This document shows positions 53,654-62,914 of a stretch of DNA of 64,000 nt, piece after piece; positions within the stretch are counted from its first letter, which is position 1, and each line of letters opens with the position of its first letter. The position numbers and the translations under genes were made by a program. The notes under the pieces are model-generated. The model saw nothing but the letters and a program-made list of their open reading frames with translations. It was not told the origin of the DNA and made no database searches. Origin of the DNA: an uncultured Pelagibacteraceae bacterium (GTDB lineage: Bacteria; Pseudomonadota; Alphaproteobacteria; Pelagibacterales; Pelagibacteraceae); the NCBI GenBank assembly GCA_902582605.1, contig CACHSP010000001.1, positions 62,001 through 126,000 of the forward strand, read 5' to 3'.

Positions 53654-54484
53654 ATGAAAAAAATTTTTTTTACAATTTTTATAAGTATAATTTTTTTTGG
53701 ATCATCGAATTTTCTAAACAAAGCTGATGCAAAAGAAATTACAAATCTTCAATGGAAAAAAAGTGTAGCAAAAGGTAAGAAGCTTACTAAGTTTAGAGAA
53801 ACTGTTTTCTCTCCAGCTTTAGGGGAAAAAGCTTGGAAGATAACATTGTTACCTAGAGATTGTGGCAGGGATCAAGACGGTGATTATTCCGATTGTACAA
53901 ATAATGGTAGAGATGCTGTTGTTGGACATGGAGGAGGAGATCGAGCAAGAAGTGAGTATTCAGCAAAACCAAGATATACGGGTGAGAAATGGATCTCAGT
54001 TAGTATTTTTATTCCAAAAGATTTTAAAACAGTCGAACCAGTTAGCACCTCTCTTTTTCAGATTTATGAATGGGGAAATACCAATCAACAAAGACATCCC
54101 AGGATGATGCTTAGAGTTAAAAGAGGTAATTTAGAACCGAGATATTTTGCTGTAAATGGAATGGACACTCAAGGATTGATATACAAAGATCTTAAAATTG
54201 ATGACATGAGGGGCAAGTGGACAACTATTATATTTCATACCAAAATGTCAAAAGATCCAGACAAAGGATTTATTAAGATGTATGTAGATGATGTACTCTA
54301 CAATGATTACAAAGGCAGGACAGGTTATGGTGGCAAATTTTTTAATAAATTCGGAATTTATCATAGCTGGATTAGTAGATGGAACGATGAAGTACATGGA
54401 GAATATCCAACACAAGTTGTTTACTATGACAATCTTTTTAGAACTAGCAGCAAAGAAAAACTTTTAAAATTAATTAAGAATTAA
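53654..54484 (+). CDS. Secreted heparin-lyase-like (polysaccharide lyase fold) protein
   Basis: 276 residues with a clear signal peptide (about 1-26, ending NKADA). The mature part looks like the jelly-roll polysaccharide-lyase family: RARSEYSAKPRYTGEKWISVSIFIPKDF, STSLFQIYEWGN, RHPRMMLRVKRG, KWTTIIFHTKMS, GFIKMYVDDVLYNDYKG, KFGIYHSWISRW. It could cleave or bind an acidic polysaccharide in the periplasm or outside. Third gene of a tight cassette with GT39 and GT2 enzymes, so it may trim a glycan they build. Catalytic residues cannot be assigned with confidence. Confidence 0.7.
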   Translation: MKKIFFTIFISIIFFGSSNFLNKADAKEITNLQWKKSVAKGKKLTKFRETVFSPALGEKAWKITLLPRDCGRDQDGDYSDCTNNGRDAVVGHGGGDRARSEYSAKPRYTGEKWISVSIFIPKDFKTVEPVSTSLFQIYEWGNTNQQRHPRMMLRVKRGNLEPRYFAVNGMDTQGLIYKDLKIDDMRGKWTTIIFHTKMSKDPDKGFIKMYVDDVLYNDYKGRTGYGGKFFNKFGIYHSWISRWNDEVHGEYPTQVVYYDNLFRTSSKEKLLKLIKN

Positions 54485-54487
54485 TTG

Positions 54488-55765
54488 TTAAGCTCTTATC
54501 GTTGGTAGACAATAAAAATCAGCAGTATCTATTTTAGAAGAATATTGTCTTCGCATATTCCATTTTTTATGAACGCCAGCACTTGCAAGACTTAAAGTGG
54601 ATCTGCCATATCTATAATTAGTGTTATCTATTGACCGCATTAAACTTTTTATTTTTTCGTCTTTTTCAGATGAAAATAGATTTTTTCTACCATCGTCATT
54701 ACGCAGTCCTGTCAGCATCACACCTGCTTTTTGGTAACGATAACCATTTTTGAATATACTTTCTAGTATTGCAACTGCAGTTTTAACAGTTTCAATGCTA
54801 TTGTTTGTTGCAATAGGAAAATCAATTGTTTTAGCATTTGAATAATAACCATGGTCTCTTTGAAAAGGACTAGTTCTAACGAAAACTGTAATTGCTTTTG
54901 CAACTAGAGACTCTGATCTAATTTTTTCAGATGCATTTAAACAATAGTTGGCAACTGCTTCTTTTAGTTCTTGAAATTTTTCAATTCTTTTACCAAATGA
55001 TCTTGAAACTACACAGCTCTTTCTTTTAGTTTGGGTAGTTTCTAAATTGATACAAGGTATTCCTCTAAGTTCCATTGCAGTTCTAGAGCTTAAAACATTA
55101 GAACATTTTTTGATCCAGGTATTAGATTTATTCTTAAGTTGTTTAGCATTATAGATACCATTTTTTTGATAGAATTTTGTTAGCTGCCTACCAACTCCCC
55201 ATATATCATTGATTTCAACTTTTTCTAAAATGGGGTCTAAATTTTCTATTCCAATTAAACTTGTTACCCCTGATTGTTTTTTCTTGGCAATATGATTTGC
55301 AACTTTGCTTAAAGTTTTAGTTTTAGCAATACCAATACTCGTTGGAATACCAGTCCATTGCAAAACTGTTTCTCTAATTTCTCTACCAACTTTTTCAACT
55401 TCAGAATCTGGAAAATTGGATAAATCTATAAATGCTTCATCGATAGAATACACTTCTATTTCAGTATTAAATCTTTTAAGTGTTCTCATTACTCTTCTAG
55501 ATAAATCGCCATATAAAGAATAATTTGATGAAAAAACCTCAACTTTATTTTTAATAATAATATCTTTTGCCTTAAAATAAGGTTCACCCATTTTAATCCC
55601 CAAAGCTTTTGCTTCATTGGATCTAGAAATAATACAACCGTCATTATTTGATAGTACAACTACAGGTTTTTTTCTTATTCTTGGATTGAATAATCTTTCA
55701 CATGAAACATAGAAAGAATTACAATCAACCAGGCCTATTTTTTTAGTACGTTGAATGGATGACAT
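54488..55765 (-). CDS. umuC: DNA polymerase V subunit UmuC (Y-family)
   Basis: 425 residues. Y-family translesion polymerase: IGLVDCNSFYVSCERLFNPRIRKKPVVVLSNNDGCIISRSNEAKALGIKMGEPYF, the catalytic YSIDEAFIDLS, GIPTSIGIAKTKTLSKVANHIAKK, a helix-hairpin-helix (INDIWGVGRQLTKFY), and the little-finger region ending GVMLTGL. It copies damaged DNA with RecA and UmuD'. The start lies inside the umuD end (23-nt overlap). It is convergent with the lyase-like gene, 3 nt between stops. Confidence 0.96.
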   Translation of the reverse strand: MSSIQRTKKIGLVDCNSFYVSCERLFNPRIRKKPVVVLSNNDGCIISRSNEAKALGIKMGEPYFKAKDIIIKNKVEVFSSNYSLYGDLSRRVMRTLKRFNTEIEVYSIDEAFIDLSNFPDSEVEKVGREIRETVLQWTGIPTSIGIAKTKTLSKVANHIAKKKQSGVTSLIGIENLDPILEKVEINDIWGVGRQLTKFYQKNGIYNAKQLKNKSNTWIKKCSNVLSSRTAMELRGIPCINLETTQTKRKSCVVSRSFGKRIEKFQELKEAVANYCLNASEKIRSESLVAKAITVFVRTSPFQRDHGYYSNAKTIDFPIATNNSIETVKTAVAILESIFKNGYRYQKAGVMLTGLRNDDGRKNLFSSEKDEKIKSLMRSIDNTNYRYGRSTLSLASAGVHKKWNMRRQYSSKIDTADFYCLPTIRA

Positions 55766-56138
55766 AAGTCACAACCCCCCAAATAAAGACGTCTTCTTCT
55801 TCGTTAATCAAAATTCTATTAGAAAAATCTTTAGAGCCTGAGGATAGAAATTTTTTATCTCTTTCTTGAACTAAAGTTTTAACTACAAGCTCGTCATGAA
55901 CATTGGCAATAACAGTTGAAAAGTTTTTTGGTTTTAAACTTTTGTCGACAACTAATAAATCCCCATCATTGATCCCAACATCGACCATAGATTTTCCCTG
56001 AACTCTGATGATGAAAGTGGCTGGAACATTTTTGATTAAATGCATGTTTAGATCGATATCTTCTTCGATATAATCAGTGGCAGGCGATGGAAAACCAGCG
56101 CCAGCTTTATGCAGATAATAAGGAATAGTGAGCTTCAT
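55743..56138 (-). CDS. umuD: UmuD S24-family protein (polymerase V subunit precursor)
   Basis: 131 residues. LexA-like serine peptidase: probable self-cleavage site A14-G15 in KAGAGFPSP, nucleophile S50 in VQGKSMVD, and K87 in VVKTL. RecA filaments trigger cleavage to UmuD', which activates UmuC. The N-terminal part before the cleavage site is short compared with E. coli. It is preceded by a consensus-like promoter and a LexA-type box that covers the likely transcription start. Confidence 0.94.
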   Translation of the reverse strand: MKLTIPYYLHKAGAGFPSPATDYIEEDIDLNMHLIKNVPATFIIRVQGKSMVDVGINDGDLLVVDKSLKPKNFSTVIANVHDELVVKTLVQERDKKFLSSGSKDFSNRILINEEEDVFIWGVVTYVIHSTY

Positions 56139-56153
56139 GTTCTTGTTTTGTTC
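56139..56153 (-). promoter_or_regulatory. LexA-type SOS box upstream of umuD
   Basis: GTTC at 56139-56142 and at 56150-56153 with 7 nt between them: an exact GTTC-N7-GTTC, the known alphaproteobacterial LexA site. It lies between the -10 hexamer and the umuD ATG, overlapping the expected start site, a good position for repression. Confidence 0.7.
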
Positions 56154-56156
56154 TTA

Positions 56157-56185
56157 TTTGTAGCGCAGTTATACAATGCAGTCAA
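56157..56185 (-). promoter_or_regulatory. Promoter of umuDC
   Basis: Read on the minus strand, TTGACT (56185-56180) and TACAAA (56162-56157) are 17 bp apart. The start site would fall near 56150, inside the LexA-type box, giving a leader of only about 12 nt. The -10 matches four of six positions. Confidence 0.55.
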
Positions 56186-56209
56186 TAGGTTGTATTTTGA
56201 GTCCGTAAT

Positions 56210-56231
56210 TGAATCAAAACTGAATCAAAAC
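56210..56231. repeat. Tandem 11-bp repeat in the umuD/GFA divergent region
   Basis: TGAATCAAAAC occurs at 56210-56220 and again at 56221-56231, followed by a looser related copy (TGAACATCGAAAC from about 56233). It lies in the 164-nt divergent gap between umuD and the GFA gene. Possible operator sites or a simple tandem duplication. Confidence 0.5.
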
Positions 56232-56302
56232 GTGAACATCGAAACTATATTTTGTATGCTTGTGGATAACTTCAACCAAGGATAGTTTAACAATTCATCA
56301 AT

Positions 56303-56665
56303 ATGAAAAAATTAATATGTCATTGTGGAGCCGTTGAAGCAGAAATTAATTTAGATGGAGATTTAGCTAAAGTAATAAAATGCAATTGTTCTATTTGTAA
56401 AAGAAAAGGTGCAATTATGTCGATGGTAAAAAATGAAGATTTTAAAATTACAAAAGGCCAAGATAAACTAAAACTTTATCAATTTCATTCAAAAGTAGCG
56501 AAACATTATTTTTGCTCTGAATGCGGAATTTACACGCATCACAATCCAAGGATCAATCCAGCAATGACAGGATTTAATGTTGGCTGTATTGATGAAATAA
56601 ATACTTTTGATATGAAAGAAGTTCCAGTAAATGACGGTCAAAATCATCCATTGGATAAAAAATAA
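56303..56665 (+). CDS. GFA/CENP-V family zinc protein
   Basis: 120 residues. Zinc-binding cysteines in CHCGAVEAEI, CNCSICKRKG and FCSECGIYTHHNPR, the glutathione-dependent formaldehyde-activating (GFA) fold. Members bind glutathione adducts in formaldehyde detoxification, but many small ones have unknown roles. SAR11-type cells oxidise methyl groups and make formaldehyde, so a detoxification role is plausible inference. It is divergent from umuD and 5 nt upstream of the kinase gene. Confidence 0.9.
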   Translation: MKKLICHCGAVEAEINLDGDLAKVIKCNCSICKRKGAIMSMVKNEDFKITKGQDKLKLYQFHSKVAKHYFCSECGIYTHHNPRINPAMTGFNVGCIDEINTFDMKEVPVNDGQNHPLDKK

Positions 56666-56670
56666 TTTTT

Positions 56671-57600
56671 ATGCAACAATTCAGCTTATGCTTTGGTAAG
56701 GTAAAAAAAGATTGTTTAAAGTTTATTAAATCTCAAGAAACAAAAGCAGATAAATTTAAAAATAAAGAAAGAATGATAAAGTCTTTCTTAATTCCATTAT
56801 GTTTTTGGATTAGTAAAAAAGCTGATAAAAAAAGACCTTATTTTGTTGGTTTAGCAGGAGGCCAAGGTACAGGCAAAACAACCATTAGTTCACTTATCAA
56901 AATTATTTTAACAAAGTACTTTAAATTAAAGGTTTTTAGAATTTCTATAGATGATTTTTATAAAACTAGAAAAGACAGAATAAATTTATCTAATAAAATT
57001 CACCCAATGCTTTTAACTAGAGGAGTACCAGGAACACATGATATTAATATGATGTTGAGTTTTTTTAGAAAGGCAAAAAGTAGAAAATTTAAAAGGCTGA
57101 AATTGCCAACATTTAATAAAGCAATAGATGACCGATTTAACAAAAAAAATTGGTATGATTTAAAAGTAAGACCTGATGTAATTATTTTTGAAGGTTGGTG
57201 TGTTGGTGCAAAATCAGAAAAAAATAGTACTTTAAAGAAAAATATCAATTCTCTGGAAAAAGCCAAAGATCAAAGACAAATTTGGAGAAAATATGTTAAC
57301 CAGCAATTGAAATCAAAATACAAAAATTTATATTCCCAGCTTAATTGTTTAATTTATTTAAGAGCGAAAAATTTTAGTTTGCTGCAGAAGTGGAGATTGA
57401 AACAAGAAAGAAAACTTTGGGTAAAAAGTAAAGTAAAATCTAATTTAAAAATAATGAGTAGAGGAGATGTCATCAACTTTATGCAGACATATCAAAGAAT
57501 AACCCAAAATATGTTTAAAAATATGCCTAAATATGCATCTATAATATTTAATCTAAATAGTAACCATCAGATCAAATCTGCAGTATATAAAAGTAAATGA
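56671..57600 (+). CDS. P-loop kinase, D-glycerate 3-kinase-like
   Basis: 309 residues. P-loop GQGTGKT within residues 63-70, IDDFYKTRKDR (substrate/Mg aspartates), GVPGTHDINMM, LPTFNKAIDDR and IIFEGWCVGA follow the order of the plant-type D-glycerate 3-kinase / phosphoribulokinase-uridine kinase superfamily. It probably phosphorylates glycerate to 3-phosphoglycerate. The gene's stop overlaps the tolC start (ATGA). Confidence 0.85.
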   Translation: MQQFSLCFGKVKKDCLKFIKSQETKADKFKNKERMIKSFLIPLCFWISKKADKKRPYFVGLAGGQGTGKTTISSLIKIILTKYFKLKVFRISIDDFYKTRKDRINLSNKIHPMLLTRGVPGTHDINMMLSFFRKAKSRKFKRLKLPTFNKAIDDRFNKKNWYDLKVRPDVIIFEGWCVGAKSEKNSTLKKNINSLEKAKDQRQIWRKYVNQQLKSKYKNLYSQLNCLIYLRAKNFSLLQKWRLKQERKLWVKSKVKSNLKIMSRGDVINFMQTYQRITQNMFKNMPKYASIIFNLNSNHQIKSAVYKSK

Positions 57601-58892
57601 AAAAAATAATTTTAATTTTTCTTGGAACATTCTTTTTATCCGCTCAATTAAGTGCTGAGACCTTTTCTAGTGCTTTATCAAAAGCCTATAAAAATAATTC
57701 AGAGCTTAACGCAGAAAGAGAAAATATTAATGTTTCTGAACAAGATCTTAATATTGCAAGAGGATCTTATTTACCAACCATTACCCTTGAAGGAACTGAA
57801 AGCCAAGAAGAAACTAATAAACTTACAAATCAAGGTGGGGGAAACGCTTCTATTAGCGATGTGGATCCATCAACAAGATCAGTTTCACTTACTCAAACTT
57901 TGATAGATTTTGGAAGAGGTGCAGATCTTGCAAAAAATAAGATAGGTATTGATCTTGCAAAAGCAAAATTATTAAAAAAAGAACAAGATATTCTGTATAA
58001 AACAACAGAGGCTTATACGGGGCTAATTTCAGCAAATGAAAAGTTGGAAATTAACAGAACAAATGTTGAGCTTTTAAGCAGACAAGTTGAAACTGATAGA
58101 ATTAGACTTAGTAGAGGTCAAATTTCTTTATCAGATGTTTCTCAGTCAGAATCTTCTTTAGCGGGTGCTGAGGCACAATTTATTAAAGCACAAAATGATT
58201 TATTAACTAGTAAATTAAATTATGAAAATATCATAGGTAGCATTAATGATGTGCAATCATTAGATAAAAGTTCAATTATTAATTATGAACTTCCAGGAGA
58301 TCTTAATTCAGCAATTGAGCTTTCAAAGAAAAATAATCCTGATTTAATAATTGCAAAGTTAGAGTATGAACAATCTATTAAAGATAAATCAATTGCTAAA
58401 TCTGATTTAGCACCTACTGCAAAATTATCTTTTGAGAGATCATATACTGAAGATTTAAATACAACATATGATGAGAGAGAAAAAGATACTGTTAAAGCAA
58501 CTGTTTCTTGGCCTTTTTTTTCAGGTGGGAAAAACATTGCTAAATATAAAAAAAATCAAAGTTTAGAAAATAGAAAAAGATTGATTTTAGATAGTGCAGT
58601 AAAACAAAATCAAACCGATGTAGCTAGCGCATGGTCCAATTATCAATCTAATAGAAGTTTACTTAATTCTGTTCAATCTCAAGTTAAAGCTGCTGAAATT
58701 GCCAATGAGGGAATTGCTGCTGAATATAATAGTGGGGCAGGAAGAACGACTTTAGAGGTCATTCAATCCAACTCATTACTTTTGAACGCTCAAATTTCTT
58801 TGGCAGATTCTGAGAGAAATTACATTTTATCCCAGTTTAATTTGTTAAAGTCCTTAGGGTTGCTAAACAGCGATTACCTAAAAATAAGATAA
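57597..58892 (+). CDS. tolC: TolC-family outer membrane efflux protein
   Basis: 431 residues with a signal peptide (about 1-20, ending QLSA). Two-fold repeated helix-barrel layout: ALSKAYKNNSELNAERENINVSEQDL, SVSLTQTLIDFGRGADL, NVELLSRQVETDRIRLSRGQISLSDVSQSESSL, and in the second half AIELSKKNNPDLIIAKLEYEQSIKDK, VSWPFFSGGK and YNSGAGRTTLEVIQSNSLLLNAQISLADSER. It forms the trimeric outer-membrane duct for tripartite efflux or type I secretion. Inner-membrane partners are not in this window. Confidence 0.95.
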   Translation: MKKIILIFLGTFFLSAQLSAETFSSALSKAYKNNSELNAERENINVSEQDLNIARGSYLPTITLEGTESQEETNKLTNQGGGNASISDVDPSTRSVSLTQTLIDFGRGADLAKNKIGIDLAKAKLLKKEQDILYKTTEAYTGLISANEKLEINRTNVELLSRQVETDRIRLSRGQISLSDVSQSESSLAGAEAQFIKAQNDLLTSKLNYENIIGSINDVQSLDKSSIINYELPGDLNSAIELSKKNNPDLIIAKLEYEQSIKDKSIAKSDLAPTAKLSFERSYTEDLNTTYDEREKDTVKATVSWPFFSGGKNIAKYKKNQSLENRKRLILDSAVKQNQTDVASAWSNYQSNRSLLNSVQSQVKAAEIANEGIAAEYNSGAGRTTLEVIQSNSLLLNAQISLADSERNYILSQFNLLKSLGLLNSDYLKIR

Positions 58893-58934
58893 TTATTGAT
58901 TTTTTTGAGGAAGAATAAAATATCTTGCCAATGA

Positions 58935-58949
58935 GAACAAAATGTGTAC
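58935..58949 (+). promoter_or_regulatory. Imperfect LexA-type box upstream of recA
   Basis: GAAC-N7-GTAC at 58935-58949 matches seven of eight box positions of GAAC-N7-GAAC and shares the GAACAAAA core with the umuD box read on its coding strand. It sits between a possible -35 TTGCCA (58925-58930) and -10 TACATT (58947-58952), 50 nt before recA. Confidence 0.5.
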
Positions 58950-58998
58950 ATTTATTTTATGATTCGAGTGTTAAAAAAAGCAAGAAAAGAGGCAAAAA

Positions 58999-60147
58999 AT
59001 GACAAAAAATAACTTAAAAGTAGTTAAATCTACAAAAGATCAAGAATTGGATATTAAAGAAAAAAACAAGGCATTAGATGCTGCGATTAGCCAGATAACT
59101 GACAATTTTGGAAAAGGTTCAGTTATGAAGCTAGGCGAAAAAAGAGCAATGGATATCGAGTCGATATCTACAGGTTCTTTAAGTTTAGATTTAGCTTTAG
59201 GAATAGGTGGTTTACCTAAAGGAAGAATTATTGAAGTTTATGGACCAGAGAGTTCTGGAAAAACAACATTAGCATTACAAGTAGTTGCTGAAGCTCAAAA
59301 GGCGGGTGGAATTTGTGCATTCGTTGATGCGGAGCATGCTTTAGATCCAGTCTATGCAAAAAAATTAGGAGTGAATACTGAAGAACTTTTAATTTCTCAA
59401 CCAGATGCAGGTGAGCAAGCTTTAGAAATCGCTGATACGCTAGTAAAATCAGGCTCTATTTCAGTTATCGTAATTGACTCTGTTGCAGCTTTAACTCCAA
59501 AAGCTGAAATTGAAGGTGAAATGGGTGATCATCATGTTGGTCTTCAATCAAGATTAATGAGTCAGGCTTTAAGAAAATTAACTGGTTCAATTTCAAATAC
59601 AAACACAATGATGATTTTCATTAACCAAATTAGAATGAAAATTGGAGTTATGTTTGGAAGTCCAGAAACAACATCAGGTGGAAATGCGTTGAAGTTTTAT
59701 TCATCTGTAAGAATGGATATTAGAAGAATTGGTGCTATCAAAGATAAAGATGAAATTATCGGAAACACTACAAGAGTAAAAGTAGTTAAGAATAAAGTTG
59801 CACCACCATTTAAAGTTGTTGAGTTTGACTTAATGTATGGCAGAGGAATTAGTAAAATGGGTGAGTTAGTTGATCTAGGTGCTAAAGCTGACATTATTGA
59901 AAAATCAGGAGCATGGTATGCTTATAAGGGTGAAAAAATAGGTCAAGGTAGAGAAAACGCAAAAACTTACCTTGCTCAAAATCCTAAAGTTGCTGCAGAA
60001 ATAGAAATGGCGATTAGAGAAAAAGCAGGTGTGATTTCAAAGAAAATTGAAGGAAATCCATTAAGTCCTGAAAAAATTGAAAAAGAGAAGAAAGTAGCTG
60101 AAAAAGAAGAGGCTGCAAAAGAAGCTACTCCTTCTAAAAAGAACTAA
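58999..60147 (+). CDS. recA: Recombinase RecA
   Basis: 382 residues. It forms ATP-dependent filaments on single-stranded DNA for recombination and triggers LexA/UmuD self-cleavage. Walker [10 protein letters not shown] near residue 84, [20 protein letters not shown] (Walker B), ALRKLTGSI and [30 protein letters not shown] (loop L2) are present. Two features exceed the core: about 20 charged N-terminal residues and a lysine/glutamate-rich C-terminal tail. A good GAGGCAAAAA ribosome site precedes ATG 58999. Confidence 0.98.
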   Translation: MTKNNLKVVKSTKDQELDIKEKNKALDAAISQITDNFGKGSVMKLGEKRAMDIESISTGSLSLDLALGIGGLPKGRIIEVYGPESSGKTTLALQVVAEAQKAGGICAFVDAEHALDPVYAKKLGVNTEELLISQPDAGEQALEIADTLVKSGSISVIVIDSVAALTPKAEIEGEMGDHHVGLQSRLMSQALRKLTGSISNTNTMMIFINQIRMKIGVMFGSPETTSGGNALKFYSSVRMDIRRIGAIKDKDEIIGNTTRVKVVKNKVAPPFKVVEFDLMYGRGISKMGELVDLGAKADIIEKSGAWYAYKGEKIGQGRENAKTYLAQNPKVAAEIEMAIREKAGVISKKIEGNPLSPEKIEKEKKVAEKEEAAKEATPSKKN

Positions 60148-60172
60148 AATTAAAGGTCATCTTTAAATTATA

Positions 60173-60200
60173 AAAGGCGCTTATTACAAGCGCCTTTCCC
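60173..60200 (+). terminator. Hairpin after recA (probable terminator)
   Basis: AAAGGCGCTT (60173-60182) pairs perfectly with AAGCGCCTTT (60188-60197) around ATTAC. The following CCCCCTTTAT is a poor U tract, so termination may be partial; the A/T flanks make the hairpin usable in both directions. Confidence 0.65.
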
Positions 60201-60247
60201 CCTTTATCCCTAACTAGACATAGAATAAAAAAGCTGTATTTTAAAGT

Positions 60248-62914
60248 ATGGCGGATAAATCATTAAATGAAATAAGAAGTACGTTCTTAAAATATTTTGA
60301 AAAGAATGATCATAAGATTGTTGAGTCTAGTAATTTAGTTCCAAATAATGATCCGACATTAATGTTTGCTAATTCTGGAATGGTTCAGTTCAAGAACGTA
60401 TTTACTGGTTTAGAAAAAAGAGATTATCAAAGAGCTACCACTTCTCAAAAATGCGTCAGAGCAGGAGGTAAACATAATGATTTAGAAAACGTTGGTTACA
60501 CTCCAAGACATCATACTTTTTTTGAAATGTTGGGAAATTTTTCTTTTGGGGACTATTTTAAAGAAAGAGGAATTGAACTTGCATGGAATTTAATCACTAA
60601 AGATTTTGGTTTAGATAAAAATAAACTTTACGTAACAGTTTTTCATGAAGATGATGAAGCCTTCAAATTCTGGAAGAAAATAGCGGGTTTTAGCGATGAT
60701 AGAATTATCAGAATTTCGACATCAGATAATTTCTGGTCAATGGGTGAAACAGGTCCTTGTGGACCTTGCTCAGAAATATTCTACGATCATGGTGATCATT
60801 TAAGAGGTGGTTTACCTGGAACAAAGGATCAAGATGGAGATCGTTTTATTGAAATTTGGAACTTGGTATTTATGCAATATGAACAAGTTTCAAAAGATAA
60901 AAGAATAGATTTACCTAAACCATCCGTAGATACCGGAATGGGATTAGAGAGAATAGCTGCTCTTTTACAAGGCACACACGACAATTATCAAACTGATCAT
61001 TTTAAGAAATTAATAAGTTCGATATCAGATGTAACTAAAGTTAAACAAGCTGATGATAATATATCAAGTTTTAGAGTAATTGCTGATCACTTAAGAGCAA
61101 GTTCATTTCTTTTAGCTGAAGGTGTTCTGCCATCCAATGAGGGCCGTGGATATGTCTTAAGAAGAATTATGAGAAGAGGTATGAGGCATTCTCATTTACT
61201 AGGATCAAAAGAACCTATTTTTTACAAAATTTTTGAATCTTTAAAAAATGAAATGTCTGGAAATTATCCAGAGTTAGAGCGATCTGAGTCTTTGATAACA
61301 GAAACATTAAAAATGGAAGAGGAAAAATTTTTAGTTTTACTTGATCGAGGAATTAAAATTTTGAATGATGAAATTTCAAAAATTGATAAAGTGTTATCAG
61401 GTGAAGTAGCTTTTAAATTATATGACACTTATGGTTTTCCATTAGATCTCACAGAAGATATTTTAAAAAATAAATCATTAAAAGTTGACCATCAAAAATT
61501 TGATGAGTTGATGAAAAAAAGCAAAGAACTTGCAAAAAAGAATTGGAAAGGATCTGGGGACAGCTCAGAGGAAGCAATTTGGTTTTCAATTAAAGATAAA
61601 ACTGGTCCTACAGAATTTTTGGGTTATGAGTCTAATCAATCTGAGGGAGTAGTGTTAAATTTAATTAAAAACAACCAGGAGTCAAAATTATTAGCTGTTG
61701 GAGAAGAAGGAATGATTATAACTAATCAAACCCCCTTTTATGGTGAGTCAGGAGGACAACTTGGAGATAAAGGTACAATAATTTCTGGCAATTCAGTTTT
61801 TGAAGTTGAGGATACACAAAAAAAACTTGGAGATTTATTTGTTCATTATGGATCAGTGAAGACCGGAGAACTTAAAATTAATGATGTAGTTGAAATGAAA
61901 ATTGATGTTGAGAGAAGAAACAATTTAAAAGCTTATCATTCTGCAACTCACTTACTTCATGAGTCTTTAAGAAGAACTTTAGGTAAGCACGTGATGCAGA
62001 AAGGATCATTAGTTGCACCAGATCGTTTGAGGTTTGACTTTAGTCACATGAAACCGATTACTAATGAGGAATTAGAGACAATAGATAAATTAGTTAACGA
62101 ATATGTTAAAAATGGTTCTGAAGTGACCACAAGAATTATGACACCTAAAGCTGCAATAGAAAAGGGAGCGTTAGCTTTTTTTGGTGAAAAATATGGTGAA
62201 GAAGTTCGTGTTGTTTCAATGGGTAAGGAAAAAGATGCTTATTTCTCAACAGAATTATGTGGTGGAACCCATGTAAAAAATACTGGAGATATTGGAAAAT
62301 TTAAAACTGTCAGTCAATCATCTATTGCTGCAGGAGTAAGGAGAGTTGAGGCTTTAAGAGATAAACAGCTTGAGGATTTTATTAAGAATAAAGAAAAGCT
62401 TTCAACTTTATCTGTACAAAAGGATGAGGAGACTATCAAAGACTTATCATCACAAATAATAAAACTTGGAGGTAAACCGAAAGTTGATAATAAAGATTTA
62501 AAAGAAATTATAAAAAATCTTTCAAAACAACTTGAACAATTGAATGTTAATTCAGTTCTTCAAGATAAAACAAAAAATATTATTAATGATCAAAAAATAA
62601 AGGATATAAAAGTTCGATTTCAAAAAGTTCAAGATTTACCCCCTAAAGATCTGAGAAAATTAGTTGATAGTGGAAAAAAAGAACTTGGCGATGGAATTGT
62701 AATTGTCTTTGCAAGTAGTGAAGATAAAGTTGGTTTAGGAGTTGGTGTCACTGAAAAACTGGTTGATAAATATGATGCTGTAAAATTTGCAAAATTAGGT
62801 TCAGAAATTATTGGTGGCAAAGGTGGGGGTGGCCGAAAAGATTTTGCCCAAGCAGGGGGACAGGATAAAAACAAAATTGATGAGGCTTTTGAAAAACTAA
62901 AGGCTTTAATTTAG
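60248..62914 (+). CDS. alaS: Alanyl-tRNA synthetase
   Basis: 888 residues, full length. Class II catalytic domain ([75 protein letters not shown]), the editing domain with zinc residues H564 and H568 in HSATHLLH and C671 and H675 in CGGTHV, and the C-terminal DHH-like C-Ala domain (about 740-888, ending in a glycine-rich [17 protein letters not shown]). It charges tRNA-Ala and clears mischarged serine and glycine. The 3' end overlaps icd by 9 nt. Confidence 0.98.
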   Translation: MADKSLNEIRSTFLKYFEKNDHKIVESSNLVPNNDPTLMFANSGMVQFKNVFTGLEKRDYQRATTSQKCVRAGGKHNDLENVGYTPRHHTFFEMLGNFSFGDYFKERGIELAWNLITKDFGLDKNKLYVTVFHEDDEAFKFWKKIAGFSDDRIIRISTSDNFWSMGETGPCGPCSEIFYDHGDHLRGGLPGTKDQDGDRFIEIWNLVFMQYEQVSKDKRIDLPKPSVDTGMGLERIAALLQGTHDNYQTDHFKKLISSISDVTKVKQADDNISSFRVIADHLRASSFLLAEGVLPSNEGRGYVLRRIMRRGMRHSHLLGSKEPIFYKIFESLKNEMSGNYPELERSESLITETLKMEEEKFLVLLDRGIKILNDEISKIDKVLSGEVAFKLYDTYGFPLDLTEDILKNKSLKVDHQKFDELMKKSKELAKKNWKGSGDSSEEAIWFSIKDKTGPTEFLGYESNQSEGVVLNLIKNNQESKLLAVGEEGMIITNQTPFYGESGGQLGDKGTIISGNSVFEVEDTQKKLGDLFVHYGSVKTGELKINDVVEMKIDVERRNNLKAYHSATHLLHESLRRTLGKHVMQKGSLVAPDRLRFDFSHMKPITNEELETIDKLVNEYVKNGSEVTTRIMTPKAAIEKGALAFFGEKYGEEVRVVSMGKEKDAYFSTELCGGTHVKNTGDIGKFKTVSQSSIAAGVRRVEALRDKQLEDFIKNKEKLSTLSVQKDEETIKDLSSQIIKLGGKPKVDNKDLKEIIKNLSKQLEQLNVNSVLQDKTKNIINDQKIKDIKVRFQKVQDLPPKDLRKLVDSGKKELGDGIVIVFASSEDKVGLGVGVTEKLVDKYDAVKFAKLGSEIIGGKGGGGRKDFAQAGGQDKNKIDEAFEKLKALI

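Noticed and set aside
57652-57903. 83-codon alternative-frame ORF inside tolC
   Set aside because: Same strand, different frame within a clear TolC gene; no ribosome site or domain.
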